Below, in pieces: positions 10,260 through 23,013 of a stretch of DNA of 64,000 nucleotides. Source of the stretch: Chamaecyparis obtusa (Eukaryota; Streptophyta; Pinopsida; Cupressales; Cupressaceae); NCBI GenBank assembly GCA_027943335.1, contig BSBK01003256.1, forward strand, positions 1,505,001 through 1,569,000, written 5' to 3'. Below the pieces are notes generated by a model, which was not told the origin of the DNA, did no database searches, and saw nothing but the letters and a program-made list of their open reading frames with translations. Each line of letters opens with the position of its first letter. Within the stretch, counting starts at the first letter, position 1. A program made the position numbers and the translations under genes.

Positions 10260-13200
10260 ATGGCATTCTTCAAAAAAGAAACTCCTAAGTTTGATGGAGA
10301 GAATCATATTGATTGGAAGAACAAGATGGTGACTCATTTGCAATGCATTTCTTTTGAAGTTTTTGATGTAACTATCAAAGCAGTCAAGATTCCTACTTTA
10401 GAAGACCTTGCAAAGGATGATGCTACTGAAAAGAAAAAGGAATTGTTTCATTAGAATGCAATAGCCAAAGAAGCCTTTATCAACGCCCTATATGATAGTG
10501 AGTTTTTAGAAATAAAGAAAGTAGATACAACCCACAAAATATGGAAGTACCTAGAAGACATATTTGAAGGAGAAAAACAAGAAAAGGATGCATGCAGAAA
10601 AACATGGAAGAAAAGATATAATGCATTAGAGATTCTACCTGAAGAAAACATCAGAGCTTACAATCAAAGGATCAATGAAGCAATTGCTAGAATTAGGAAC
10701 AATGGTGGAGAGATCTTAGAGAAAGATATTATGGACGAATTGATGACTACTCTCACTCTATAATATGAAAAAAAGATCAACATCCTTGATGAGACCATGC
10801 AACTTACATCAAATTTCAAGAGAGAGACCTTGATCAACAAAATATCAACTTTTTAGATTTCAAGATTGAAGACAGAACCTAAAAGTGAGACAACCTTCAA
10901 AGCAACAGTCCATGGTAAGAAATCTACAAACACTTCTGGTAATTATGATGATGATGATGAAGAGAAAAAACTACATGATTTCATTGTTATGATTTCCAAA
11001 AGAGAAAAGAAAGGAAAAGGAAAATATGAAGGTCAATTTCCATTTAAATGCTTTTCATGTAATAAGATTGGTCACTTTGCATCTAAGTGTCCTACAAGAG
11101 CTAGAAAGTTAAAAAATGACTACAAGCCTAAATACTATAAGGAATATTACTATGCTGGAGATGGAGTTTCAGATTATGATTTAGCTGAAGAAGATATTGG
11201 ATTTAATGCTATTATAGAGAAAATGAACAATGAGATAGATCATGAAGATGAGAAAGAGGAACAAGAGCTAGCATTGATTTCACAAGCTGATATAAGGACA
11301 TACTGGATTATAGATAGTGGTTGTTCACATCACATGATAGCTGATAAAGATAGATTTGTTCATTTGGAAAAATATAATGGTGGCATGGTTAGATTTGGAG
11401 ATAACACTCCTGAACCCATTGTTGGTAGAGGAGCCATCACCTTGGATGGAAAGAATAGTACTGATGATGTTCTTTATGTTGATGGTTTGAAACATAACCT
11501 ACTAAGTATTGGGTAGTTACTTGACAAAGGTTACATATTGGAATTCAATGGAAACAAGTGTATCATTAACAACAAAGAAGGAGAAATAATTGCATAAGGA
11601 TCAAAGACTAAAGGTAATGTTTTTCAGCTTAATCTAGAAGCAAGTTGTTTTGTTGCTAAAGTAGATGACAACTAGTTGTGGCATAAAAGACTATGTCATA
11701 TCAATTTTGATAACATAGTTAAGATAAGCAATGTAAAGGTAGTAAGAGATCTACCCAACATAGAAAATCCAATTGATACTATATGTAGGGAATGTGTGAT
11801 GGGAAAGCATGTAAGAAACTCATTCAGGAGAAAGCACAATTCAGAAGAGAACAAGTTGGATCTGATTCATACAAACCTATGTGGTCCAACTCAAACAAAA
11901 CAATACTATGGTGAAAGGTATTTCAGTTTGTTTGTTGATGACTATACTAGAATGATGTGGGTTGCATTCTTGAAAGACAAGTCAAAAGCATTTGAGAATT
12001 TTAAAATATTCAAAGCTAAGGTTGAGAATGAATCTGGACTAAAGATAAAATGTCTAAGATCGGATAGAGGAGGAGAATTTACCTTTGACAGATTCTATGA
12101 GTACTGCGAAGAACATAGCATCAAGAGGTAGTTGAGTGCACCTAGAACCCCTCAACAGAATGGAACTGTAGAGAGAAGGAATAGGATCATCCTTGATACA
12201 TCACTCACCATCATGATTGAAGGAAAAGTTGCATACACCTATTGGAGAGATGGAGACAATACATTAGTCTATAGCATCAATAGAATTTAATTGAGGCTTG
12301 GCACAGACAAAACACCATATGAGCTATGGTTTGGTAATGTTCCCATAGTAAAAACTTCAGAATCTTTGGAAGCAAGTGCTACATCAAGAGAGATGAAGCA
12401 GTAGGCAAGTTTGATACAAGAAGTGATGAAGGTATTTTCCTTGGTTACTCTACTAAAAGTAAAGCTTATAGATGTTTCAATTTAAGATTGAAAAATATCA
12501 TTGAAAGTGATCATGTTAAGATTGATGAAAAGTTTATGGTTCAAGAAAGATATCATGATTAGTCACCCATGATTGAAGAAGAACCTAGACCCTCCACTAG
12601 TGAGACAATTATTGAAGAAATGTTTGACAGTATTGATGTGTTATTCAATGACCCTAAGACAAGTGAGGAAGAAACTCCTAAAGCAGATAAGATAGTATCA
12701 CCCAAAGCTCCAAAGTTTACATCTAGATATCATTCTAAGGATGACATCATTGGAGATCAGAGCGGAAAAGTCAAAACAAGATCAAAAGAAAAGAGTTCTA
12801 CAAGCAATGAGGCGGTATGTTTACAATCTTAGATTGAACCCTTAAGTGTTGAAGATGCATGTAATGATTTAGATTGGCATGATGCTATGAAAGAAGAACT
12901 AGATTAGATTATCAAGAATGATACTTGGGAACTGGTCCCAAGACCTAGTGATAAAAATGTTATTGGAACAAAGTGGATATTCAGAAACAAGATGAATGAA
13001 GATGGTACAGTAGTGAAGAATAAAGCAAGATTGGTATGTAAGGGATATGCGCCAAGAGAAGGTATTGATTATTCAGACACTTTTGCACTAGTAAGCAGGT
13101 TAGAAGCTATTAAGTTGTTTTTAGCTTTTGCAACATTCAAAAACTTCAAAGTTTATCAGATGGATGTTAAGTCAGCATTCCTAAATGGTGACTTAAAAGA

Positions 13201-14368
13201 AGTATATATTGAGCAGCTAGAAGGATTTACCCTATCAGACATACCTGATATGGTATGTAGATTGAAGAAAGCCCTCTATGGACTTAAGAAAGCCCCTAGA
13301 GCTTGGTATGAGAGACTTGATGGATATTTAACAAAGATTGGATTCAAGAAAGGAGTAGCAGATTGTAACCTATTCATAAGAGAGACATCTGAAGGACTAC
13401 TACTTGTAGCTATATTTGTTGATGACATTATCTTTGGAGGTAATGACAAACTTAGTTCTAAATTTGATAAGGAGATTTAGAGAGAATTTGAGATGAGCAT
13501 GATTGGACCTATCAAGTACTTTTTGGGATTGAATGTGTAGTAGACAAAGAAACGTATTTTCATTAATCAATCCAAGTATGTGAAAGAGATATTGAAAAAT
13601 TCCAAGATGGATGATTGTGAGCTAGTAGGGAGACCTATGATAACTGGATGCAAGCTTACAAAAGAAGATGACTCACTAGTGGTAGATATAACATTGTACA
13701 AGTCTATGATTGGCAAACTCATTTATCTTACTCAAACTAAACTTGATATTTCCAATGCAGTTGGCATAGTTGGAAGATTTGTAGTAGAGCCTAAACAAAG
13801 TCACCTCATGGTAGTAAAAAGGATATTCAGCTACTTTCAAGGCACTATAGACTATGGTGTATGATATCCTAATTCAGAAAATGTTGAGCTTCATGTGTAT
13901 ACTAGTGCAGATTGGGCAGGATGCATTGATGATAGAAAGAGTACATCAGGTGGAGCAATGTTTCTTGGTGACATACTTGTCACTTGGACAAGCAAGAAAC
14001 AAAATTGCATTTCTCAGTTAGCAACAAAAGTGGAGTATGTTGTAGCAACCTTGAATTATTCTACAATTGTTTGGATCAAGCAGATGATAAAGGATTTTGG
14101 AATTTAGATTGATTATCCTATTGTTATTCACTATGATAACACTGGCACTATCAACATGTTGAAGAACCTTGTGATGCATGCAAAGACAAAACACATTGAG
14201 ATCAAGTATCACTTCCTAAGAGAGAAAGTAGAAGAAAAAGAAGTTAAGTTGGACTATGTGAGTAATAAAGATCAACTAGAAGACATATTCACAAAGCCCT
14301 CATCAAAGGATACTTTTGAGTATCTCAGGGAGAAGTTGAGAGTAATTCCCTTCCCTTATTCTGCCTAA
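10260..14368 (+). pseudogene. Copia 1 gag-pol polyprotein, decayed
   Basis: The ATG at 10260 opens a GAG with the copia signature KFDGENHIDWKNKM. Domains then follow in order: a CCHC zinc knuckle at 11049-11090 (CFSCNKIGHFASKC), a protease with WIIDSGCSHHM at 11304, a GAG-pre-integrase segment at 11674 (LWHKRLCHINFDNI), an integrase core (FVDDYTRMMW; LRSDRGGEF), a reverse transcriptase at about 12990-13550 ([18 protein letters not shown] in place of YVDD), and a copia RNase H to 14368 (ADWAGCIDDRKSTSGG; TKHIEIKYHFLREK). About sixteen in-frame stops were counted. Some twelve are TAG, mostly where relatives have Gln, with one at a Trp of the LWH motif (11673). One single-base deletion shifts the frame near 12352. 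It cannot encode a working protein. Confidence 0.93.
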
Positions 14369-14712
14369 AAGAAAGAAGAAAGAGCATAAGTCCTCAGGGA
14401 CTGATAGATGGTTGACTACTCTACCTCAGGATTAGTACTAGTGCTTAAATTGTTTGGCACCCTTTTCCATTGATGTTAAAGGGGGAGTAATAAATAGTCA
14501 TGAAAAATAGAAAAAAGGAGTAATATACTAAGGGGGAGTAGTATTCAGTTATGGAAGCGGTTCAGTTGAGGAAATGGAGAATGTTGAAGAATATTGTAGT
14601 AGATGGAGGATTCATCCTTGGGGGAGTTTTGAAGAGAAAATGGAGAATGTTATAAAAGAAATGTTCATTTGGATTGGTGGAGTTTTTCATTCCATGTGTT
14701 GCCATCAATGCC
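14369..14712 (+). other. Copia 1 spacer between pol and polypurine tract
   Basis: About 340 non-coding bases with three extra copies of a polypurine-like GGGGGAG block, at about 14480, 14531 and 14619, before the functional tract. Confidence 0.75.
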
Positions 14713-14724
14713 AAAGGGGGAGAT
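14713..14724 (+). other. Copia 1 polypurine tract
   Basis: AAAGGGGGAGAT abuts the first TG of the 3' LTR, where plus-strand priming would occur. Confidence 0.9.
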
Positions 14725-16023
14725 TGTTAGAGATTTGCTAGCAAGCCAGTGCTGACTGTATATTTGTCATTGATGAAAAAATATGGTAAGTATCATGCAT
14801 GGAAGAATTATGTAGTAAGATTTTAGTATATATAGCATGGACATTTTTTCAGCATGATATCATGGGCACAGAGGTTAACTATTAGTACATACAGTTATAT
14901 AGCAGCTTGTATCAGCAGTGTTCTTGACAAAGTAACATGCAGTGTTCTATGTATGATTGTCTGTATAGTTATCATGGAGCCTTGCACGTTTGGATATGTG
15001 ATGAAGACATGTTAGTGATGCTACATTCATGGACATAGATTTTGATGATCAGTAGAAGTGAAGTTATGCAATTGATCTTCAACAGTAGCAATTTCCTGTG
15101 TTTATTCAGAAGAGTTGACATAGATTATATTGGTTATGGAGTTGCACCTATCATTTTGGTATGCACCCTTGGATTAGAGCTTGGAGAAGAGATAGTAAGG
15201 TTTGATTAAGAGCACATGAGGTAATTTAGCTTGAGGAGAAAGATCCTGTTGTTTTGGTAGAGCTGACAGTGTGTAGCGTTCATCTACAATTATCTTATTT
15301 GACATGTCCCAGAATGTGTTGCATGCTTAATAGAGCTGACTAAATTATTATTGGAGTTTTTTATGGCTTATCTAATATGATTTAAAGGTAGTTCTAATAG
15401 GTTGACTTGATTATATCATTTATAGGAAATATATTTATAGGCAGTCATTTGTGATTTCTTGAGCATGGTTCATAGTTTGTAAAGAGCAGAGCAAAGTGTG
15501 CGAAGTGTTGAGCCATTAGAAGAAGGTCTATGTGACCAACTAAAGTATTTGTGCTATACATTGGAACTGATCCAGATAGAAGGTCAAAGCACAATTCACC
15601 AGGATCTAGATATAGTGTGTATCTGTTAAACATAAGGTTGTAGCCTTCACCCCTTTGAGCAATGTGCTCTCGAACAGTGCATCCTCACCCCTAACAGGGT
15701 TAATTGTAAAAGACTCATAACAGGGTCTAACCCTTGACTAGGTCTATTGTACTAAATATATTGTAAACAAACTCGTAACAGGGTTAAGGATCTTCTAACA
15801 AGGATCATTATACACTAGTGCAGAATATTAGTGGGTGTCAATTCCCACCGGGGTTTTTACCTATTTGGGTTTCCCTGTAACTAAAATATTGGTGTTGTGT
15901 TCAAGTGTTCTTTCATTGTGTTTATGCTTTATGTTTAAGTATACTTAATTGGATAAAGAATTGAAACTTGTAGATAATTGATCAGCCCCCCCTCTCAGTT
16001 ATCTCTTGGGACTATTCCTAACA
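14725..16023 (+). repeat. Copia 1 3' LTR
   Basis: 1299 bases, TGTTAGAG...CCTAACA, with the CTCCT duplication directly after it. The terminal hairpin is retained with one stem change (GATAATTGA), which keeps a G-U pair in RNA. Confidence 0.95.
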
Positions 16024-16540
16024 CTCCTTTCTTCTTGGAATGTTTTATGATCCCCTTTGATAAACGTATTCCATTCCAAGATGGGGCATTTTTATCTGTA
16101 TGTCTGATTTGGCTTTTATCTAATGATCATGATGTCTCTACATCACATATTTTTCTCACAAAATTTTCAAATTTTGATCTTAGTGTCTTCCTTTGTGGGG
16201 CCCAATCCATTATCTCAATGTCTTGATATTTTTCTATCATACACATATCTATCTTAACACTATGTGTATGGACATGATCTAAAGCTACCCTATCATATGT
16301 CTATCTAGAATTCACTACACATTTTGGCACACCACCTAAATCCTCCCTATCACATGCCTATCTAGAATTTTCTATGTATGTTCGAGCACTCTCAAAATCA
16401 CCCTATCATATGAATATCTAACATAACTCAACTTGCCACCCATATCAGCATACCATCAATAGTCTTGGGTCTACATGTTTTCTTCATCATCTAGCACACT
16501 TGTCTACAACTTGTGTGTTGGATGCATCTCAACAAAAATT
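16024..16540 (+). other. Gypsy A internal segment between the two copia insertions
   Basis: AT-rich, with repeated CTATCATATG(T/C)CTATCTAGAAT-like phrases at about 16290-16410. No protein motif was recognised. Confidence 0.55.
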
Positions 16541-17052
16541 TGTTAGGATTAACAAGGCAGAAATAACAATTATGTGCAAATATAACTAATATCAGAAAAT
16601 AATAAACCACACAGAATAGAACACAAGACACACAAATTTAACGTGGTTCACCCAATCCCTGGGCTACGTCCACCAACAGCGAGTCCAATATTATTATTAT
16701 CCAGTGATTACAACCTGATTACAATCCGTAATCCCTTACAGCCCAATTTTGCCGCAAGTACTAAAATCATACCTCATAAAAAATCCCTAACCCTAAGCCA
16801 TCTTATACAATATTTTCCCGCTTTAGGGTTAGAATGAGTTATAAGTAGTTGGCCCAAATGGCCGAAAAAGTAGTCGGCCTCAAAAAAAAATTTCCTCGGG
16901 GGCTGCGCCCCCGAACCCCTGCTCTTGGGGGCTGCCGCCCCCAAACCCCCGCTCGGGGCTCGGCCCGACCCCGAACCCCGGTGAGGTCGGGAGGAAAAGT
17001 GTACAGTACTTTCCTAGATAGTACTTTCCTGATTAGTCACCACAAGCTAACA
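16541..17052 (-). repeat. Copia 2 3' LTR
   Basis: 512 bases, TGTTAGGATT...AGCTAACA read on the plus strand. It includes a G/C-rich block at about 16890-16993 made of short inverted units such as GGGGGCTGCGCCCCC, unlike the AT-rich surroundings. Confidence 0.95.
16890..16993 (-). repeat. G/C-rich repeat block in the copia 2 LTR
   Basis: Three to four related units each pair GGGGGC with GCCCCC and are spaced by GAACCCC or AAACCCC. On the minus (sense) strand this gives several runs of four to six G. The block is repeated in the other LTR at about 21601-21705. It may form hairpins or G-quadruplexes in the transcript. Confidence 0.7.
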
Positions 17053-17065
17053 ATCTCCCACTTGG
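17053..17065 (-). other. Copia 2 polypurine tract
   Basis: On the minus strand it reads CCAAGTGGGAGAT directly before the 3' LTR. Confidence 0.85.
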
Positions 17066-17195
17066 TGACTGATCAGTATCCACACTATACTAAAAAAACC
17101 TCCCACTTAGAGACTGATCCTATAGCAATACCGCTACCCACATGAGGCCCCCACTGAATTGAACCACCTTGGACTCAGTTGTTCCTTTATTTTGT

Positions 17196-20100
17196 TCAGT
17201 CTAGAAGACCAACTGAAGCTGAACATGAGTTCAACTTCTCCCTTGTTACTACCTTTGTAAACATATCTGCTGGATTATCATCAGTATGAATCTTTTCCAG
17301 CCTTAACTGTCCATCATCCAAAACTGATCGAATGAAATGGTACCGCAACTGTATGTGTTTTGTCTTTGAGTGCAAAGCAGAATTCTTTGCAAGATGAATG
17401 GCACTTTGGTTATCTGTATGTAGAAAATTATCCTTTTGTGGATGTCCCAATTCTTCCATGAAGAATTGAAGCCATATCATCTCCTTGGCTGCCTCTGTAG
17501 CAGCAACATACTCTGCCTCTGTAGTGGATAAAGCAACCACCTTTTGTAGTCTAGAAATCCAACTCACTGCTGTCCCACCAACAGTAAATATATAACCTGT
17601 AGTACTCCGCCTGCTATCTATATCTCCTGCCAAGTCTGAATCAACATAGCCTTGTACAGTAGTAGTAGAACCCCCAAAGTGTAAACACTTATTGGATGTG
17701 CCTCTCAAATATCTGAGAATCCATTTGACTGCATTCCAATGCTCAATACCAGGGTTACTCATATAACAGCTAACGACTCCCACTGCGTGTGCAATATCTG
17801 GCCTAGTACATACCATAGCATACATTAAGCTCCCTACAGCTGAAGCATAAGGTACCTTAGACATTTTAGTCTCTTCTTCTGGTGTCTTGGGACACATATC
17901 CTTAGTCAATTTCAAATGACCAGGCAAAGGTGTGCTGACAGCTTTGGCATTTTCCATAGAGAAACGTTGCAACACCTTCTCAATATAATCAGCCTGAGAT
18001 AGAGACAATTTCTTATTTTTCCTATCTCTACAAATTTTCATACCAAGGATTTGTTTTGCTGCCCCCAAATCCTTCATAGCAAAAGATTTTGCTAACTGTT
18101 GTTTCAACCCCTTAATGTGATCCATGTTAGACCCAGCTACAAGCATATCATCAACATATAAATATAAAATAATGTAGCTGTCATCATCCAACCTCTTAAA
18201 ATAAACACAATGGTCAGAATGACACCGACTATATCCATGCCCATTCATAAAAGTGTCAAATTTAATATACCATTGCCGAGGTGCTTGCTTCAAGCCATAT
18301 AAACTTTTCTGCAATCTGCACACCAAATTCTCCTTACCCTTGACCTCAAATCCTTGTGGCTGAACCATATATATTTCTTCATCCAAATCACCATGAAGAA
18401 AGGCTGTTTTAACATCAAGCTACTCTAAATGCAAATCTTCAGTAGCCACAATACTTAAAACAGTACGAATAGAAGTCATTTTAACAACTGGAGAAAATAT
18501 CTCATCAAAATCAATACCATGTTTCTGTGCAAATCCTTTTACGACTAATCTGGCTTTAAATCTTTTCATACCTCCATCCTCTTCTTTGATCCTGTAAACC
18601 CATTTATTCTGTAAAGCCCTTTTACCTGCAGGTAACTTACATAAATCCCATGTCTGATTTTTCAGCAAAGAGTCCATTTCATCTGTCATTGCAGACTCCC
18701 ACTGAAGCTTTGTATCCACCTGCATAGCTTCATTATAACATTCAGGTTCACCAGCATCTGTTAACAGAATAGAATACAAAGATGGAGAAAATCTTTCTGG
18801 AGGTCTACTTAGCCTTGTTGACCGTCTAACACTCACTGGGGTGTGTGGTATTTGTTGTTGCTGTTGTTGCGGAGCATAAGGAACTACTGGAACATGAACT
18901 TGTGGAGTATCATCCAGTACTACATAGTCATTTTCTTTCTTCTCATGCTGCAGCAACAGATCTTTGTATAATACTTTCTCATTGAATATGACATCCCTGC
19001 TTCTTACAATTTTATGATTTTCAAAATTCCAAAGCCTATAACCAAATTCATCAATGCCATACCCAACAAATACACATTTCTTTGACTTAGCTTCCAGCTT
19101 GGTTCTATTTTCAAAATCTATAAGTGCAAAAGCTTCACAACCAAAGGTTTTGAGAAAAGAATAACTCACCTTCTTACCACTCCATGCTTCCTCTGGAATA
19201 CCACAGTCCAAAGGAGTAGAGGGGCTTCTATTGATTAAATAAACAGCAGTGTTCACTACCTCTGCCCACATATTTTTGGGCAGCCTAGCATGCAACCTCA
19301 TACTCCTTGCACGCTCCATTATTGTCCTGTTCATGCGTTCAGCCACTCCATTTTCTTGTGGAGTCCTTGGTATAGTTTTTTTGCCTACGAATACCATTAG
19401 AGGAACAATATTCTTCAAATTCTGTGCTGCAATACTCACCACCATTATCAGATCTGAGACATTTTAACTTTTTACCAGTCTCATTCTCAACCAAGCATTT
19501 CCATTTCTTAAAAGTTTGAAATACATCAGATTTCTGTCTAAGGAAATAAATCCATACTTTTCTTGTTGCATCATCTATAAATGTAACATAATACAGAGAG
19601 CCACCAAGGGAAGATACCTGAGCTGGTCCCCATACATCTGTATGCACAAGCTCTAATCTCTCATTTTTCTTTTCCTTCCCACTCTTCACAAAACTAACTC
19701 TCTTTTGTTTTCCATAAACACAACTTTCACAGAAATCCATATTGACACATTTTAGACCAGGTAAAACTTTCTTTGAATGAAGTAATTTCATACCTTTTTC
19801 ACTCATGTGCCCAAGTCTGTTGTGCCACAGTGCTGTGTCAGAATCTACAGCAACAGTTTGATGTTCTTCCTGCTCAACTGCAGCCACTGTTCCTGAACAT
19901 TCATTATCTTCTGAAACAATTAAAGTAGAAGGAATAGTATGACCTGTACAAAGATATAAGGTGCCTACTTTCACACCTTTTTCTACTACTAAGGAACCTT
20001 TTGAAACCTTCCAATTTTTATCATTAAAAGTAACTGTGCAACCCTCATCACCCAGTTGCCCTGCTGAAATTAAATTCCTACTCAGCCTTGGAACATGTCT

Positions 20101-21153
20101 TACCTCTTGTAGTAGCCAATGATTCCCATTCTGCAACTTAATCTTAATTTTTCCCTTTCCAACAATCTGACAGGGTTCATTATCTCCCAAATAAACTAGC
20201 CCAAAATCCCCTTGGACATGATCAACAAAATAACTTCTATGGGGTGTAGCATGAAATGAAGCCCCAGAATCTAAAACCCATGAATCATCAATACATTCTA
20301 AGGACAAGAGCAAAGCATCCTCCTCAGATTTGTTACTTACCACATTTGCCTCCTTGTTTCCATCATTTTTGTCTCCTTGATCTTTCTTCCGAGACCAACA
20401 ATCTTTCTTCTTATGACCTGGTTTTCCACAGTACCAGCAATCATTTGGCCCTTTAGATTCAGACCTCTTTCCCTTTGATTTTCCTCTTGATTTCCCATGA
20501 TTTCTAGAGTTGTTTCCTCTATCTCTTGTTCTGCCTCTGCTTTCTGTGTTCAATACACTACCCGATGTGGATGCCCCTGAGCTTTTCCTATGAATTTCCT
20601 CACTCAATATAACACCAATAACATCATCATTCTTTAGGGTATTAGAACCAGAAACAGAATTACTAACAGCCATTACCAAGCCATTCCAGCTTTCTGGCAA
20701 AGAACACAAAATCAAGAGAGCCCTAACCTCTTCATCAAAAGTAATTTTAACTGAGGTTAATTGACTTGTAACTGTATTAAACTCATTCAAATGATTAGTA
20801 ACTGATCCACCTTCTACCATTTTCATATTAAATAAACGCTTCATAAGAAATACCTTGTTTGAAGCTGAAGGCTTTTCATACAACTTCGCTAGGGTTTCCA
20901 TCAGATCTTTAGCTGTCTATGCTTCAGTAATATTGAATGCCACCGATTGTGCCAGGCATAGACGAATACTCCCCAGTGCCTTCCTATCCAAAATATCCCA
21001 ATCCTCCTGAGACATTGATTGCTCTTTCTTGGCTACTCCCTCTAATGGCCGCCATAGATCCTTCTGATAGAGATAATCCTCCATTTGCATCTTCCATAAC
21101 TGGAAGTTCTACCCATTAAACTTATCGACCTTCAGCCTACCCTCATCTGCCAT
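17196..21153 (-). pseudogene. Copia 2 gag-pol polyprotein, lightly damaged
   Basis: The ATG at 21153 (MADEGRLKVDKFNG) opens the GAG. In the 520-codon segment 19339-20901 there is a CCHC knuckle at residues 155-168 (CWYCGKPGHKKKDC), protease WVLDSGASFHA at 208-218, GAG-pre-integrase LWHNRLGHMSEKGM and the integrase N-terminal half. Integrase and RT continue at 18420-19445. RT and RNase H are at 17196-18386, with YVDD at residues 77-80 of that segment and DSDLAGDIDSRRSTTG. Damage: TAG at 21109-21111 and 20917-20919, an extra A in a seven-A run near 19377-19383 (frameshift), and TAG at 18420-18422 where relatives have the Gln before LDVKTAFLHG. The overall pattern matches Tnt1/Tork elements. It is non-functional as read, but a single ancestral frame is obvious. 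Confidence 0.95.
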
Positions 21154-21237
21154 TTCTCCCACTTAACCGAGAGACTCTCCCACTAACTCGTGAGACCTGC
21201 TTCAGAGAATAGATGAAAGAACGAACGAAATAACCTC

Positions 21238-21249
21238 GCTCTGATACCA
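21238..21249 (-). other. Copia 2 primer binding site
   Basis: TGGTATCAGAGC on the minus strand, two bases inside the 5' LTR: a perfect match to the usual initiator-Met site. Confidence 0.95.
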
Positions 21250-21251
21250 CT

Positions 21252-21763
21252 TGTTAGGATTAACAAGGCAGAAATAACAATTATGTGCAAATATAACTAA
21301 TATCAGAAAATAATAAACCAGACAGAATAGAACACAAGACACACAGATTTAACATGGTTCACCCAATCCCTGGGCTACGTCCACCAACAGCGAGTCCAAT
21401 ATTATTATTATCCAGTGATTACAACCTGATTACAATCCATAATCCCTTACAGCCCAATTCTGCCGCAAGTACTAAAATCATACCTCATAAAAAATCCCTA
21501 ACCCTAAGCCATCTTATACAATATTTTCCCGCTTTAGGGTTAGAATGAGTTATAAGTAGTCGGCCCAAATGGCCGAAAAAGTAGTCGGCCTCAAAAAAAA
21601 ATTTCCTCGGGGGCTGCGCTCCCGAACCCCTGCTCTTGGGGGCTGCCGCCCCCAAACCCCCGCTCGGGGCCCGGCGTGGCCCCGAACCCCGGCGAGGTCG
21701 GGAGGAAAAGTGTACAATACTTTCCTGGATAGTACTTTCCTGATTAGTCACCACAAGCTAACA
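21252..21763 (-). repeat. Copia 2 5' LTR
   Basis: 512 bases, colinear with the 3' LTR and without indels. It carries the same G/C-rich block. Confidence 0.95.
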
Positions 21764-21880
21764 AAATTTAGGGATTCCTAGCAAGGGGAAACTCAATGTG
21801 ATGAATTCCCTAGGCAAGCCAAGTAATTTGACTCTTAATTTAGTTCACATCTCTCTCTGTGTGATATGATATGCTCACTA

Positions 21881-21894
21881 AAGTGGGGGAAAAG
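21881..21894 (+). other. Gypsy A polypurine tract
   Basis: AAGTGGGGGAAAAG directly precedes TGCAATG of the 3' LTR. Confidence 0.75.
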
Positions 21895-23013
21895 TGCAAT
21901 GACACAAACTTGCACCCCATTGTAAATTACCATTAAGCATTACCCCTAACTTAGTATATGACTCAAAAAATCCACATCATTCACCTGCACCCATTCATCA
22001 CGTTTCTTTAGCACCTGATTTGAATCCCTGTCATGCAGCCTAGATGGCACTAGACACATGTTCACCACAAAGACATTCACATGATGTGCACTTACCCATG
22101 AATCAATATACATGTAGGTTTCTATTGGAGCATTACAAATTTCCATCCTACAATTGTAACACCCATTTTCCACCACCCATCGATGTGGGATTCGACCTTG
22201 CATACATATATCCCCATATTTGGCCTTTATTTGGTCTTCTTCCTCTAGGTCATTCTCTTTTGCAAGCACTTTATTTTCTACACAACACTCTCATTCTTTA
22301 AGATTACTCTCTCATCTTGTATCTTTGATCATATTGTTGAGAGGAGTCTCTACACCTTGCATTATTTGTGTTCTTGAAGCATATTAAAAATTCTTGATTT
22401 ATTCTAATAATTCCTATATTATTTTTATCACTATCTTATGATTATCAATCATTAATCATTGTGTTTATTCAGATATTGTAGAGGTGGAAATACTAAACAA
22501 GGGACTTGACTAAGGCATGTCTCCCAAAAACCACCCAACATTTTTGTTTATTTTTGTTTGTGTAGGTTTGTGGACATGCGAGTTCTTGGTTGGATATTTC
22601 ATCAGATTCATAGTAAAATCCTTTCTATCACCATCCTCCATACTCTTCCAATACATGAATAATGTGTGCCACACATGCATCTTGTATGTGTTCTATCATC
22701 CTCGACTCATGTGTGTGTTCGAGGCTGTGAGCTTATGGAGCTCAATGTTTATTCTTCATAGTTAGTTCTTTTATCTCTAATAGTTAAAACATTTTTTTTA
22801 TCTTTTAGTATCTTCAATTTATTTACATTTTTTTCATAGTAAATACTTAACTATTTACATTAGAATACCTTCATCAATTAAAACCCCTCTTCAACATTGA
22901 TTTTTTTCATCTCCTAGGTCCATGTGCTAGTAGAAGTGAGGTGGTGCAAGGGAAGGTGCATCCTTTAGGACTTTTATTGGTCTTGAAGTTGGTGTACTTT
23001 TTCCTTCTCCACA
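21895..23013 (+). repeat. Gypsy A 3' LTR
   Basis: 1119 bases, TGCAATG...CTCCACA. It is clearly homologous to 5224-6382 but with many substitutions and small indels. It keeps the terminal TG and CA that the 5' copy has partly lost. Confidence 0.85.

Larger units (their letters stand above)
8951..16023 (+). mobile_element. Copia 1: full-length, decayed Ty1/copia element
   Basis: TG...CA-bounded LTRs lie at 8951-10202 and 14725-16023, with a perfect CTCCT target duplication at 8946-8950 and 16024-16028. The Met-tRNA primer site, GAG-protease-integrase-RT-RNase H order and polypurine tract are all present. A sampled 150 bases of the LTRs differ at roughly one in ten positions, so this is an old insertion. 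It sits inside gypsy A. Copies of the same lineage are copia 3 and copia 4. Confidence 0.95.
16541..21763 (-). mobile_element. Copia 2: antisense Tork/Tnt1-type Ty1/copia element
   Basis: The two 512-base LTRs (16541-17052 and 21252-21763) differ at about 14 positions by hand count (2.7%) and are flanked by a perfect AAATT duplication (16536-16540 and 21764-21768). The primer site is on the minus strand at 21238-21249 and the purine tract at 17053-17065, so it is transcribed leftward. It is the youngest insertion in the gypsy A nest and is broken by only three nonsense codons and one frameshift. Confidence 0.95.
5224..23013 (+). mobile_element. Gypsy A: old short gypsy-like LTR element, twice interrupted
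   Basis: Long terminal repeats lie at 5224-6382 and 21895-23013. The 5-base target duplication AACAC is at 5219-5223 and 23014-23018. A primer-site candidate follows the 5' LTR and a purine tract precedes the 3' LTR. Removing copia 1 and copia 2 with their target duplications leaves about 5.5 kb, of which only about 3.2 kb is internal. A decayed aspartic protease region is visible, but no reverse transcriptase or integrase, so it looks non-autonomous or heavily deleted. The primer site resembles that of the TR-GAG element at 38-45 kb and not the Met-tRNA type. The LTRs are much more diverged than those of the two nested elements, as the nesting order requires. Confidence 0.85.

Noticed and set aside
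16849..17145. Open frames across the copia 2 LTRs (Pro/Arg-rich)
   Set aside because: They are produced by the G/C-rich repeat block and are present only because the LTR is repeated.
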